A DNA stretch of 64,000 bases, from assembly GCA_022538095.1 (NCBI GenBank), contig JAKYXN010000006.1:58375-122374 (forward strand), given 5' to 3'. Position 1 is the stretch's first letter. Each line of letters opens with the position of its first letter. Shown here one piece after another: positions 1-9,430 of this stretch. This DNA comes from Puniceicoccaceae bacterium K14. GTDB taxonomy: Bacteria; Verrucomicrobiota; Verrucomicrobiia; Opitutales; Opitutaceae. Below the pieces are notes generated by a model that made no database searches, was not told the DNA's origin, and saw nothing but the letters and a program-made list of their open reading frames with translations. A program made the translations under genes and the position numbers.

Positions 1-197
1 GACATACAAATCCACAATCTCTGCCTAAAGCCTTATCCAAAGTTTGACCAAGTAGCTCCTCCGCTCCCGCCTAAGAATCATACTCTCCCGGTCCAAGCCC
101 AAACAGCCGGGACGCCTCGTTCACCCTTAGACACACTCTACGAGGCAACATCCAATAGAAATTCCTCCTCTGTCTCTCAACCAACAGCGACAACGAC

Positions 198-2474
198 CTA
201 TATCGTAAACCCTTCCTTAGAAATCGGCATCGTTCGTATCCGTTTTCCAGTGGCATCAAAAATCGCATTCGTCACTGCTGCCGTTAATGGTGGAAATGCT
301 GGCTCGCCCAACCCCGTTGGGGAATTATCCGTTTCGATCCAATGAATCTCAATCGGAGGCTGAGACGCCATGCGGAGCAACGGGTAATCATGGAAGTTCG
401 ATTGCTGTACAGCTCCATTTTCTACGGTGATTTCTTGCCCTGCCAAAGTGCTAATCGCATCGACCACAGAGCCTTCCACTTGGTTTTCACCTCCACTCTT
501 ATTGAGCAACATGCCGACGTCTCCGACAACAACTACTCGATCAATCGTAACGTGATTCGTCTCAGAGACCGTCAATTCCGCAACTTCTGCAAAGTAACCC
601 AAGTGACTAAAATAAAACGATAGCCCTCGTCCTCGTCCTTCTGGTATCGGCTTGCTCCAATCACTTTTTTCTGCGGCAAGCTTAATCACATCAATTGCTC
701 GAGCCGTATTCAAACTCCTCCTATTACCTTCTTCCAGCCAACGCGGCTCGCCCAATTGCTCGAGCAAAAAATCGAAATGATCCCTTCCGGCAGCAACTGC
801 CATTTCATGAACGAAACTCTGGAAAACCCATGCTAAAGAACACGAGCCCGGAGCCCGCCACCAACCAGTTGGCGTATTCAACGGTAGAAACGTTTTACCA
901 AAGCTCACATTGGGTATAGCAGGTAGCTGCATACTCGCGCCACTCGCATTGCCACCTTTGACCGGCTTAGCAGGCCTCTGATCCTTTTGGCTAAAGGTTA
1001 TAAAATGATCCTTTAACCCAGTCCATTTTCCACTGTCATCAAGAGTGCCTGTCATTTGGTGAAAGCCTCCTACACGGTAAAGGTCGTGCGCCATATCAGC
1101 TTCACGTGTCCATACAAGCTTCACTGGTTTATCAATTCGATGAGCAATCGCACACGCTTCGGCTGCAAAATCGTTCATCAATCTGCGACCAAATCCACCG
1201 CCTATCCGCAATTGATTAACAACTACGGAAGATTCCTCGATTTTCAGCAAGCCAGACAACAAAGCAGCGATCCGCTGCGGATTTTGCGTGGGAGCCCAAA
1301 CTTCCATCTTACCTTCCTTAAACCAAGCCGTACAGTTTTGCGGCTCCATATTGGCATGAGACAAAAATGGGTATGTGTAAAAGGCTTCAATCGTCTTAGA
1401 TGCAGATTCTTGAGCTCCCGAAAAATCTCCTTTTTCGTCTGACTGCGCCGCAGGTTCTTTTGCAAGCTTAGCTGCCTCCGTCGAAAAACCGCCCCAAGAT
1501 TCCTGATCAAATTCACTGGAACCCCATTCAACCACCAATTGCTTCTCCGCTTGAAACGCTTCATAAGTAGACTCCGCCAAAATCGCAACGCCCGGCATAA
1601 GCGATTCCGCGCTCCCATCGCCTTCCAACGAGAACGCATCTATCACGCCCGGCAACGCCTTCACCTTTTCCAAATTTGCCGACTTAACTTTAGCACCAAA
1701 TATAGGGCACTTAACGTAAACGGCATAAACCATCCCTGGCAGCACTTGATCGTAACCAAAGAGAGGCTGCCCCGTTACAATCGCATGATTGTCGACGCCT
1801 GGAATCCATTTGCCAAGAATCTTGTATTCGCTTCGTTCCTTCAGCTGAATCGATTTCTCATCAGGCAACGGAAGCTTGGCCGCTGCATCAGCCAATTCGC
1901 CATAGCTCAAGCGACTTCCATCTTGAGAGTTAATTACAAAGCCTTCGCTTGTATTGCACTGTTTTTTGGATACGCCCCATTGCTTAGCTGCTATCGCAAC
2001 CAACATAGCTCTAGCAGTCGCCCCCGCCATACGCAAAGGATCCCAATTTCTTGGAGTTGATTGGGATCCACCCGCCGACTGTCTACCAAATCGATCTCCA
2101 TCGATCTCCGATTGCTCTACAGTCACAGACCCCCAAGCAACATCCAATTCTTCCGCAACAATCATCGGCAAGAATGTCTTCACGCCTTGCCCAACTTCCG
2201 GGTTCTTAGCAGCGATGGTTACGTTCCCATCATTCCCTATTTTTATATAAGCATTCGGAGAAAAACCACCACTCCCATCGCTCACTGCCAACGGCTCTGG
2301 TCGTTCACCGTTTCCAAACGCAAATGCCAAAGCGAGCCCGCCGCCTGCGACTCCTGCCATCTTCAAAAAACGCCTGCGCGGCATTGGGTCGAAGGTGCGG
2401 TCTTCCTTTTCGATCAAAAAAGAAGGCAAGTCCACATCGGGAATAGGATCAAAGACATCAAAATCGTTTTTCAT
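198..2474 (-). CDS. iorB: Molybdopterin-binding large subunit of isoquinoline 1-oxidoreductase-type dehydrogenase
   Basis: A 758-residue catalytic subunit of the xanthine dehydrogenase superfamily, expected to hold molybdopterin cytosine dinucleotide and hydroxylate an N-heterocycle or oxidise an aldehyde. Residues 33-38 read RRRFLK, followed by a small hydrophobic stretch, which is a Tat signal, so the folded enzyme is probably exported to the periplasm. A GGGFGRR motif near the middle and a GEPAFPP motif near the C-terminus match the molybdopterin-binding regions of this family. The start is preceded by GGGAGG and overlaps the stop of the small Fe-S subunit (ATGA), so the two are translationally coupled. 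The divergent XdhC and MocA-like genes support a Mo-CDN enzyme. The true substrate is unknown; aldehyde dehydrogenase activity is the main alternative. Confidence 0.9.
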   Translation of the reverse strand: MKNDFDVFDPIPDVDLPSFLIEKEDRTFDPMPRRRFLKMAGVAGGGLALAFAFGNGERPEPLAVSDGSGGFSPNAYIKIGNDGNVTIAAKNPEVGQGVKTFLPMIVAEELDVAWGSVTVEQSEIDGDRFGRQSAGGSQSTPRNWDPLRMAGATARAMLVAIAAKQWGVSKKQCNTSEGFVINSQDGSRLSYGELADAAAKLPLPDEKSIQLKERSEYKILGKWIPGVDNHAIVTGQPLFGYDQVLPGMVYAVYVKCPIFGAKVKSANLEKVKALPGVIDAFSLEGDGSAESLMPGVAILAESTYEAFQAEKQLVVEWGSSEFDQESWGGFSTEAAKLAKEPAAQSDEKGDFSGAQESASKTIEAFYTYPFLSHANMEPQNCTAWFKEGKMEVWAPTQNPQRIAALLSGLLKIEESSVVVNQLRIGGGFGRRLMNDFAAEACAIAHRIDKPVKLVWTREADMAHDLYRVGGFHQMTGTLDDSGKWTGLKDHFITFSQKDQRPAKPVKGGNASGASMQLPAIPNVSFGKTFLPLNTPTGWWRAPGSCSLAWVFQSFVHEMAVAAGRDHFDFLLEQLGEPRWLEEGNRRSLNTARAIDVIKLAAEKSDWSKPIPEGRGRGLSFYFSHLGYFAEVAELTVSETNHVTIDRVVVVGDVGMLLNKSGGENQVEGSVVDAISTLAGQEITVENGAVQQSNFHDYPLLRMASQPPIEIHWIETDNSPTGLGEPAFPPLTAAVTNAIFDATGKRIRTMPISKEGFTI

Positions 2475-2947
2475 GCGACACCTCCCTTCTCAGCTACAGA
2501 GTGTATCGCTTTTCGAATACGTTGGTAGGTTCCGCACCGACAAATATTCCCAGACATCGCTGCGTCTATATCTGTGTTATTTGGTTTTGGTTTCTCTTTA
2601 AGCAACGCCGCCGCACTCATCAATTGTCCCGCTTGGCAATAGCCACACTGTGGCACATCTTGCTCTATCCAAGCATCTTGCAAAGGATGAAGTTCCTCGT
2701 TACTTTTCGCCAGGCCTTCAATCGTTGTAATTTCCTGATCAGCAGCAGAGGAAACCGGCAATGAACAAGACCGCATGGCCTTACCGCCAACGTGTACCGT
2801 GCAACTCCCGCACAAACCTTTACCACAACCATACTTCGTGCCTACCAACCCTAAATGGTCCCGTAAAACCCAGAGCAATGGGGTGCTTGGGTCGATATTT
2901 TCTACAAAGCGATTCTCTCCGTTTACCTGCAAAGATAATCTCGTCAT
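2471..2947 (-). CDS. iorA: (2Fe-2S)-binding small subunit of isoquinoline 1-oxidoreductase-type dehydrogenase
   Basis: A 158-residue electron-transfer subunit with two [2Fe-2S] sites. The plant-ferredoxin-like N-terminal half carries CGKGLCGSC, and the helical C-terminal half carries CGYCQAGQ and CRCGTY, the full cysteine set of the xanthine dehydrogenase family small subunit. It passes electrons from the molybdenum site of the downstream large subunit. It has no signal peptide of its own, so it probably rides across the membrane bound to the Tat-targeted partner. A perfect AGGAGG lies seven bases before the ATG. It is first in a two-gene operon divergent from xdhC, with a 76-bp shared promoter region. 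Confidence 0.93.
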   Translation of the reverse strand: MTRLSLQVNGENRFVENIDPSTPLLWVLRDHLGLVGTKYGCGKGLCGSCTVHVGGKAMRSCSLPVSSAADQEITTIEGLAKSNEELHPLQDAWIEQDVPQCGYCQAGQLMSAAALLKEKPKPNNTDIDAAMSGNICRCGTYQRIRKAIHSVAEKGGVA

Positions 2948-3023
2948 CTCTCTTGCCTCCTCTGTTTTGGGGTTACATAAAGCTAACTACTAACCGCTTC
3001 CACTGAGGCAAGTAAACTCTAAT

Positions 3024-4037
3024 ATGCACGATATTTGGTCTCAACTCAGACAATGGGTCATAGAAAAACGATCCTTCGCCTTAGCAACCGTCGTCGAAGC
3101 GAGCAAGCCAAGCCCTCGCGGAATTGGAGCAGTTCTAGCAATCTGTGAAGGGGGTCAGGATTTTATTGGTTCAGTCAGTGCAGGATGTGTAGAAAACGAA
3201 GTGATTGATCTAGCCCAATCGTGTATCCGCGATGCTAAAACGCGATGGATAAAGTTTGGACCAGACCAAGGGATGCCTTGGGAAGTATCCCTCTCTTGTG
3301 GCGGAAAAATTTCTGTTCGCATTGACCCATTCACTTATGATAAATCCATCACTCCTAAACTCTGCGAAGCACTGGACAACCACGTATTCGGTTTATGGAT
3401 TACACAAAACGATCGCCAGTTTCTTCTCAACGCCGATGGAGAACTAACAGGCGATGCCTCCCTTTGGTCTCCGCAAGCTCTCGACCTCGCCAAAGAACAC
3501 CTGAAAGCAAAAAGTGAGACTCAACAAATCGAAACACCTGACGGTACCCCCCTCTTTCGCTCATTGGAAAAGCCTAAACGCCTCTTCATCGTCGGAGCTG
3601 TCCACATCGCGATTCATCTCGTGGCAATCGCTCGTACTCTCAACTACCAAACAATCGTCATCGACCCTCGAGAACATTACACAAATAGCGATCGCTTTGC
3701 CACTAAGCCAGAACAACTAATCACAGCCTGGCCCAGCCAAGCTCTAATAGACTTCACCCTATCTTCCACCGACTGCACAATCGCGATAACCCATGATAGA
3801 AAAATAGATGATGATGCCCTCTCTGTTTTTCTTAAAAGCGGAAGTGCTTACATCGGAGCCCTAGGGAGCAATAAAAGTCACCAAGCCCGCCTAAACCGCC
3901 TCAGCGAACTAGGATTCAGCGAGCAATCTATCTCAAAGATCCACGGCCCTATCGGACTCGACATCGGCAGTAAAACTCCTGCTGAGATCGCTATCAGCAT
4001 CATGGCAGAAATCGTGCAAAAAACGAACGCCCGATGA
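3024..4037 (+). CDS. xdhC: XdhC/CoxI family molybdenum hydroxylase maturation protein
   Basis: A 337-residue protein of the XdhC/CoxI family, which binds molybdenum cofactor, promotes its sulfuration and hands it to the apo-hydroxylase. The N-terminal XdhC domain has the typical ATVVEASKPSPRG and GSVSAGCVE segments. The C-terminal half is a Rossmann-like domain (FIVGAVHIAIHL, VIDPRE, YIGALGS). It is divergent from the two structural genes and overlaps the next gene by four bases (ATGA), so maturation and nucleotide transfer are made together. The cytoplasmic location fits cofactor insertion before Tat export. Confidence 0.92.
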   Translation: MHDIWSQLRQWVIEKRSFALATVVEASKPSPRGIGAVLAICEGGQDFIGSVSAGCVENEVIDLAQSCIRDAKTRWIKFGPDQGMPWEVSLSCGGKISVRIDPFTYDKSITPKLCEALDNHVFGLWITQNDRQFLLNADGELTGDASLWSPQALDLAKEHLKAKSETQQIETPDGTPLFRSLEKPKRLFIVGAVHIAIHLVAIARTLNYQTIVIDPREHYTNSDRFATKPEQLITAWPSQALIDFTLSSTDCTIAITHDRKIDDDALSVFLKSGSAYIGALGSNKSHQARLNRLSELGFSEQSISKIHGPIGLDIGSKTPAEIAISIMAEIVQKTNAR

Positions 4038-4633
4038 GCAACCATACCGATAGCCTTTTGTTCGCCATCATACTCGCCGCCGGAGCCTCGAGACGCTTTC
4101 CCGGTCAAAACAAACTCTTCGCCAAAGTACACGGCACCCCCATTCTCGAGCACGTCGTCCAAGCAATTACATACGCTTCAGTCGATAAAACAATAGTTGT
4201 CACCGGGCAAGACCACGAAGAAACGAAAACCCTTCTTTCTTCCTACCCTGTAGACTGTATCCAAAATTCAGAATGGGAAAAAGGCATGGGAAATTCCCTC
4301 GCTTTTGGAGCAAAAAGCCTCGCGATCGAAAACCCAGGAAGTCTTCTCATCTGCCTAGCCGACCTCCCCTATTTGGATACGAAAACAGTCAACCAAGTAA
4401 TAGAAGCCTTCAAGCACTCCAACAAAGCTCAAATCACAGCCCCACACAATAACAACCGCTTAGGTCACCCAATTATATTTCCCAACCGCCTTATCCCAGA
4501 ACTAGCAACACTCACAGGCGACACCGGAGCCAAAAATTTAATTCAATTCGAACGAAATTCCCTCATCAAGGTTCCCATAGAAACTCATGCTATCTTCCAA
4601 GACATCGACACCCCTGAAGATATGAACGTCTAA
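4034..4633 (+). CDS. mocA: MobA/MocA-like molybdenum cofactor nucleotidyltransferase
   Basis: A 199-residue NTP transferase with the N-terminal signature LAAGASRRFPGQNK, which binds the nucleotide triphosphate, and the metal-binding ADLPYL segment near residue 117. The family transfers CMP (MocA) or GMP (MobA) to molybdopterin. Next to a xanthine-dehydrogenase-family enzyme, the cytidylyltransferase role is the better fit, because these hydroxylases use MCD. It is translationally coupled to xdhC. The specific nucleotide cannot be read from the sequence with certainty. Confidence 0.85.
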   Translation: MSNHTDSLLFAIILAAGASRRFPGQNKLFAKVHGTPILEHVVQAITYASVDKTIVVTGQDHEETKTLLSSYPVDCIQNSEWEKGMGNSLAFGAKSLAIENPGSLLICLADLPYLDTKTVNQVIEAFKHSNKAQITAPHNNNRLGHPIIFPNRLIPELATLTGDTGAKNLIQFERNSLIKVPIETHAIFQDIDTPEDMNV

Positions 4634-4684
4634 CACACACCTTGATACTTGTTCTTAAATATTAATTTCAATAGGCCAACAATT

Positions 4685-5278
4685 ATGAAGTGGATTACGC
4701 ACAGTTTAATTTTTTTAGGAATAGTTTCCTTTCTTTCGATAAAGACCTTCGCTCAGTCGAGCAATTCAGCCCACCAACTCGCAAATTTAGGAGAAGACAT
4801 AAGCCTCCTAAATGAAAACCTCGAATCATTGCGCTTCGAAATCGAAGAAATTCGCAGAGAAAACGCTGAACTGCGTAAACAAGTTAAAAACTATAAAGAG
4901 CAATCGGAATCACAACTAACCAGCTTGGTTTCAATTACTCAATTAGAACGCGTTTTAGAAGATCTAAAAGCCAGAGACGCTGAAACGAAAAAGGAAGTTT
5001 TGGCCACCGTAAACAAATCTATGGAATACTTGCTCCAAGAAATCAGTACAGTCTTGGGTTCAACGAATAACTCATCTGATACTCCTGTGGAAATGCCAGA
5101 GTGGCATACTAACTTTCCAGACACAGTAGCTGTCTATCATGTTAAGAACGGAGATACCTTATCATCAATAGCAGTCGCTCATAATTCCAAGGTAGAATGG
5201 ATACGACATGCTAATAAGATCGTCGACGTACGATTAATCCAGCTCGGGCAGCAACTTCTAATTCCGATTGAACAATAG
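4685..5278 (+). CDS. Exported coiled-coil protein with C-terminal LysM domain
   Basis: A 197-residue protein. Residues 1-24 form a signal peptide ending in TFAQ. Residues about 30-110 are rich in E, K, Q and L and predict a coiled coil. The last 45 residues form a LysM fold (VYHVKNGDTLSSIA...GQQLLIPI), which binds peptidoglycan glycan strands. An upstream TTG at 4649 is open in frame, but the ATG at 4685 is chosen because the signal peptide then starts at residue 1. It probably sits in the periplasm attached to the wall. The precise role is unknown; the coiled coil suggests an oligomer or an envelope-division scaffold. Confidence 0.85.
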   Translation: MKWITHSLIFLGIVSFLSIKTFAQSSNSAHQLANLGEDISLLNENLESLRFEIEEIRRENAELRKQVKNYKEQSESQLTSLVSITQLERVLEDLKARDAETKKEVLATVNKSMEYLLQEISTVLGSTNNSSDTPVEMPEWHTNFPDTVAVYHVKNGDTLSSIAVAHNSKVEWIRHANKIVDVRLIQLGQQLLIPIEQ

Positions 5279-5399
5279 GAATTAGTAGACCAATGCTCCT
5301 CTGAGGCTCAAGAGATCTAGAACGAATGCTTGAAGAAGATTAAAATTACATTCGTTAAACTTTGTACTTACTCCACAAAACTTGATAGGAGCGAGCCAC

Positions 5400-6875
5400 T
5401 CACTGTTTCGGCAGCAGTTTCTTATCCCAAGGCAAGCCGACTTTTTCAGGCGTTTTGTCCCAAACTTCGAATACATCGAAGATTTTCCCAGGGTTTAGTA
5501 TTCCCTTGGGGTCGAGTGCTTTCTTAATTGCCTTCATCACTTCCATCTCCGCTGGGTTACGAGCGATCGTCATAAAAGGCGTCTTTGCTAGGCCAATACC
5601 GTGCTCGCCTGAAATGATTCCCTTCAAGGCAACCACCTTCTCCATAAGCTCTGCGACCGCTCCCTTGGCACGACGTTTCTCTTCTTCGTCCTCACGATGA
5701 AACATGATATTCACGTGGAAATTGCCATCAGCCGCGTGGCCGAAAGTCGGCATAGGAAGTTCCCATTTTTTCTGCAAACGCCCGATGAATCGAGCGAACT
5801 TCGCTTGGTTCTCAAGCGGCACTACGATATCTTCGTTGATTTTCGCATTCCCCAGAGCAAACATCGCACCTGAACACGCCCGACGCACATTCCAAAGCAC
5901 TTCAGCCGTCTTCTCGTTCTTGGCTTCTTTAAAAGCAATTCCCGATTCCTTGGCCCACTCCAGAGTTCGCAAACGATCCTCCTTCAAACGAGCTTTCGTC
6001 CCATCGAACTCTATTAACAAAAGTGGCTTGCCCGAAACTTCCTTAAAGAGCTTCACTCCCCCAATCTCTTCAGCGCAATAAATCGAATTGCAGTCAAGGT
6101 ACTCTAAAATAGCTGGGTTCAACCCAAGCCGAGCTATCTCCTGAACTCCCTGCAATGCTTTATCCTCGCTCTCAAACGCAACCACGATGGTCCACTTTGC
6201 GGCGGGCTTGGGGATCAACTTCACAACCACCTTCGTCACCACTCCAAGCGTTCCCTCGCTCCCGATCCAAAGATCGCGGATATTATACCCGGTAGCATAT
6301 TTCTTGTATTCTCCACCCCATGACACTTTTTCGCCATTCGGTAAAAAACCTTCCAAGGCGACTACATAATCCCGCGTCACTCCATACTTCGCTCCACGCA
6401 ACCCTCCTGCGTTACAAGCTACGTTTCCACCAATAGTGCAGTATTTGAGCGACGAAGGATCTGGTGGATAAAACAATCCCTCTTCTTCGGCTGCATCTTG
6501 AATATCCTTCACAACCGCACCTGGTCCCACAATCGCCATCGATTTTTCCTTCTTAATGACGATCCGATTCATCTTCATCATGTCCAGAACCCAACCGCCC
6601 TTGATCGGCGATGCAGATCCCGTTAAAGAAGTACCGCGGCCGCGAGTTGTAACCGGCACCTTGTATTCATTGGCCAATTTCAATACCGTACCCACATCCT
6701 TCTCCGTGCGAGCAAGAATCAACGCATCATAGTCAAATGACAACTTACTACTATCGAAGGAAGCCATGTATTTTTCACGGCCTTCTGTAACAACCTTTCG
6801 ATTGCCAAGGGCTTCGATCAATGCCGCCAACGCAGCAGATTTACGTTCAAATGCTTTTGTACTCTTCTTAGCCAT
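5400..6875 (-). CDS. glcD: FAD-linked oxidase of the GlcD / D-lactate dehydrogenase family
   Basis: A 491-residue PCMH-type flavoprotein that oxidises a 2-hydroxy acid such as glycolate or D-lactate. FAD-binding features are the RGRGTSLTG loop and the PPDPSS...TIGGNVACNAGG segment. The C-terminal cap ends with the conserved SGEHGIG motif. The length equals that of E. coli GlcD. No GlcE, GlcF or Fe-S partner is adjacent and no CCG domain is fused, so it could act alone with a diffusible electron acceptor. The ATG at 6875 is chosen over an in-frame TTG at 6893. The exact substrate is not determined. Confidence 0.88.
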   Translation of the reverse strand: MAKKSTKAFERKSAALAALIEALGNRKVVTEGREKYMASFDSSKLSFDYDALILARTEKDVGTVLKLANEYKVPVTTRGRGTSLTGSASPIKGGWVLDMMKMNRIVIKKEKSMAIVGPGAVVKDIQDAAEEEGLFYPPDPSSLKYCTIGGNVACNAGGLRGAKYGVTRDYVVALEGFLPNGEKVSWGGEYKKYATGYNIRDLWIGSEGTLGVVTKVVVKLIPKPAAKWTIVVAFESEDKALQGVQEIARLGLNPAILEYLDCNSIYCAEEIGGVKLFKEVSGKPLLLIEFDGTKARLKEDRLRTLEWAKESGIAFKEAKNEKTAEVLWNVRRACSGAMFALGNAKINEDIVVPLENQAKFARFIGRLQKKWELPMPTFGHAADGNFHVNIMFHREDEEEKRRAKGAVAELMEKVVALKGIISGEHGIGLAKTPFMTIARNPAEMEVMKAIKKALDPKGILNPGKIFDVFEVWDKTPEKVGLPWDKKLLPKQ

Positions 6876-7024
6876 ATTTCCAGTCGCACACAAGGGACTA
6901 AGCCCTTTAATTGCAATAGAGTTCTATCGCAAGAAATAGCAGAAAAATGAGAAAATCAAAAAACCTGTAACCCCAATTGCCCACACGATGTAACCTATTA
7001 CCTTATATAACCCATACTGTCGCA

Positions 7025-7948
7025 ATGCATATAGAAATATCCAACCTTCGAAAATCGTTCGGGTCAATCGAGGCCCTGAACGGGCTAGAATTTGAGATCG
7101 CGTCTGGTCAATTCTTCGGCCTACTCGGACCAAACGGAGCTGGCAAAAGTACTTTTATGAACCTTTTAACCGGGTTTCATTTACCTGACAGTGGTTCATT
7201 TCAAATCGACCATAAGCCCTACGACCCCACCAACCCCAGGTGCAAATCTCGAATAGGATTCGTTCCACAAAATATCGCATTGTACGAGGAGTTCACACCT
7301 GTCGAAAACCTAAAGATGTTTGGACAACTCAACGGGCTATCTGGCAGTGATCTAAAAGATAAAATACCGAATATGCTCAATCGCATCGGACTCGCTGATC
7401 GGCAAAAGGATCGCGTCAAAACTTTTTCCGGAGGTATGAAGCGACGCCTCAACATCGCGTCCAGCCTGCTCCATGACCCAGAGATCCTGCTTTGCGACGA
7501 ACCTACCGTAGGCATCGACCCTCAATCGCGCAACGCAATTTTCGATCTCCTTCAGGAGCTCAACGATAGCGGCACGACAGTTATATACTCCACGCACTAT
7601 ATGGAAGAAGCGGAAAAGCTCTGCGACCGGATCGCAATCATTGATCATGGTAAAATATTAGCAGTCGGAACGATTGACGAACTCATGTCTAAGATTCCGA
7701 CTCAAAATCACATCAGCTGTAAACAGAGTAAGCTCTCACAAAAAATCACTCTCTCCACGCTCGAGCAATTTGGAGTGATTCAAGAAACTGACAGTAATCT
7801 AGAGATTCACACCCACGAAAATTTCAAATTGTCGGAGTTCTTTGCTTGGCTGGAGGAAAACAACCTCAGCCCACGTCTCTTTCGTATTCAACAATCAACT
7901 CTGGAAGATCTATTCCTCCAACTAACCGGGAGAGCCCTCAGAGAATGA
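7025..7948 (+). CDS. ABC-2 type transporter ATP-binding protein
   Basis: A 307-residue ATPase of a multidrug/antibiotic-type ABC exporter. It shows Walker A GPNGAGKST (residues 35-43), Q-loop FVPQN, signature FSGGMKRR, Walker B LLCDEPTVGID and the switch histidine in YSTHYMEE. The C-terminal 80 residues resemble the regulatory tail of DrrA-like proteins. Its last codons overlap the permease start (ATGA at 7945-7948), so the two subunits are translationally coupled. The ATG at 7025 begins right at the conserved first strand; the longer frame from 6977 adds residues with no family match. Confidence 0.93.
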   Translation: MHIEISNLRKSFGSIEALNGLEFEIASGQFFGLLGPNGAGKSTFMNLLTGFHLPDSGSFQIDHKPYDPTNPRCKSRIGFVPQNIALYEEFTPVENLKMFGQLNGLSGSDLKDKIPNMLNRIGLADRQKDRVKTFSGGMKRRLNIASSLLHDPEILLCDEPTVGIDPQSRNAIFDLLQELNDSGTTVIYSTHYMEEAEKLCDRIAIIDHGKILAVGTIDELMSKIPTQNHISCKQSKLSQKITLSTLEQFGVIQETDSNLEIHTHENFKLSEFFAWLEENNLSPRLFRIQQSTLEDLFLQLTGRALRE

Positions 7949-9321
7949 AGCACATACTAATACTCCTTAAAAAGGACATATCCCTTTTCCTCAAAGATAA
8001 AGTATCAATTGTCCTCACCTTTATCATTCCTTCGATCCTCATATTTATCGTTGGGAATATCTTTGGCGATGCTGGTAAAAACTCAGGACCTAACAGCGGT
8101 ATCCGAATCGCTATTCTCGACCACGTTGACTCGACAGCGAGTCAACGATTGATCGAATCTCTCAAGGCGGAAAAAGGCTTGCGACTTGTACTCGACGCTC
8201 CCGGCCCTGAAAGCACTCGCATTCCGCTCACCGAAGAGAGGATCCGCAGCGATATCGAAAACAATAAATACCGATTCGCCCTTATCATCCCCGAAGATGC
8301 AACATCGCAGCTAAGGCTCGGTATCCGAGTCAAAATCCTTGATAACCCAGTCAACCAAATCGAGCATCAGATTGTCCAAGGGCTCCTGCAAAAGACGCTG
8401 TTCACTAACCTGCCCTTGTTACTGGTCGACCAGCTCGGTGAGCAGATCCAACTCGAAGACAACACGATCAATTATTCGGACTATGTCGAGGACATGGCGG
8501 TACTCGTCAACGAGTACTTCAACGTGCCCGAAGAAGAAATACGCGAAACAATGTCATTCGAATATTTGAAGCAACAAGGAGAGAAATTACTGGCACAGAG
8601 TTTATCCACCGAACCAAATGTCGCATCAGACGTTAATGATGAAGAAGGAGGAGAAAGCCCCTTGAACGAAATCATTCAAATCGAACGCGATCAAGTCGTA
8701 GGCAAGGAAGTAAAAAGTCCACAGGTCACACGCACGATTGGCGGCTACTCCATAATGTTTCTTCTATTCGCAGTGACCGCGTCTGCGAATTCGCTATTCG
8801 AAGAAAAACGAAGCGGAATATTCAATCGTCTCCTATCAACACCCGTTCAGCGCACCCATATTCTCTGGAGTAAGTTTATTTTTAATACACTGCTTGGTCT
8901 CGTACAAATCACCAGTCTATACATCGCGGGCCATCTCATGTTTGGGGTAGATATCGCTTCAAATTTCATAAACCTTTTGATTATTAGTGTATGCGCAGCA
9001 GCAGCGTGTACTTCCTTTGGAATGCTCCTCGCTGCCGTAAGCAAAACTCAAGGTCAAGCTCAGGGTCTGGCAACTTTCATTATAATGATGATGTCATCCA
9101 TGGGCGGAGCCTGGTGGCCCGTTGCGATCATGCCACCCTTTATGCAACTACTCGCTAAGTTTACCATCGTCTATTGGGCAGTCGAAGGACTTACCGTCAC
9201 TCTGTGGAATGGAGCAAGCTTCCTACAACTCCTACCCTACATTGGAATGCTCATTGGAATAGCTTTCGTCGTTACAATGATAAGTTCCTGGCGATTCAAG
9301 CGAGGCGATTTGCTGCAGTAA
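7945..9321 (+). CDS. ABC-2 family transporter permease
   Basis: A 458-residue membrane subunit. There is one N-terminal membrane helix (about residues 17-40), then a large periplasmic domain of some 240 residues, then five C-terminal helices. This is the architecture of the YhhJ/DrrB-like ABC-2 permeases. The segment FEEKRSGIFNRLLSTPV before helix 2 is the conserved coupling region. It overlaps the ATPase gene by four bases. Substrates of this class include drugs, lipids and polymers; nothing here tells which. Confidence 0.9.
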   Translation: MKHILILLKKDISLFLKDKVSIVLTFIIPSILIFIVGNIFGDAGKNSGPNSGIRIAILDHVDSTASQRLIESLKAEKGLRLVLDAPGPESTRIPLTEERIRSDIENNKYRFALIIPEDATSQLRLGIRVKILDNPVNQIEHQIVQGLLQKTLFTNLPLLLVDQLGEQIQLEDNTINYSDYVEDMAVLVNEYFNVPEEEIRETMSFEYLKQQGEKLLAQSLSTEPNVASDVNDEEGGESPLNEIIQIERDQVVGKEVKSPQVTRTIGGYSIMFLLFAVTASANSLFEEKRSGIFNRLLSTPVQRTHILWSKFIFNTLLGLVQITSLYIAGHLMFGVDIASNFINLLIISVCAAAACTSFGMLLAAVSKTQGQAQGLATFIIMMMSSMGGAWWPVAIMPPFMQLLAKFTIVYWAVEGLTVTLWNGASFLQLLPYIGMLIGIAFVVTMISSWRFKRGDLLQ

Positions 9322-9430
9322 ATTTCCGCAGTTTCTCAATGCATTGAGGCTTTTCAGTAAACCAAGGGAGATGGCATTCAGCTAGCTGAAGCCCTACGAG
9401 AAAATCGCTTTAGGGGTGCACGCGATCGTC

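Noticed and set aside
1..197. Minus-strand frame open across the left edge and the 65-residue frame ending at 71
   Set aside because: Too short to judge, no start with a ribosome site, and no family resemblance. The longer one overlaps the end of the iorB-like gene.
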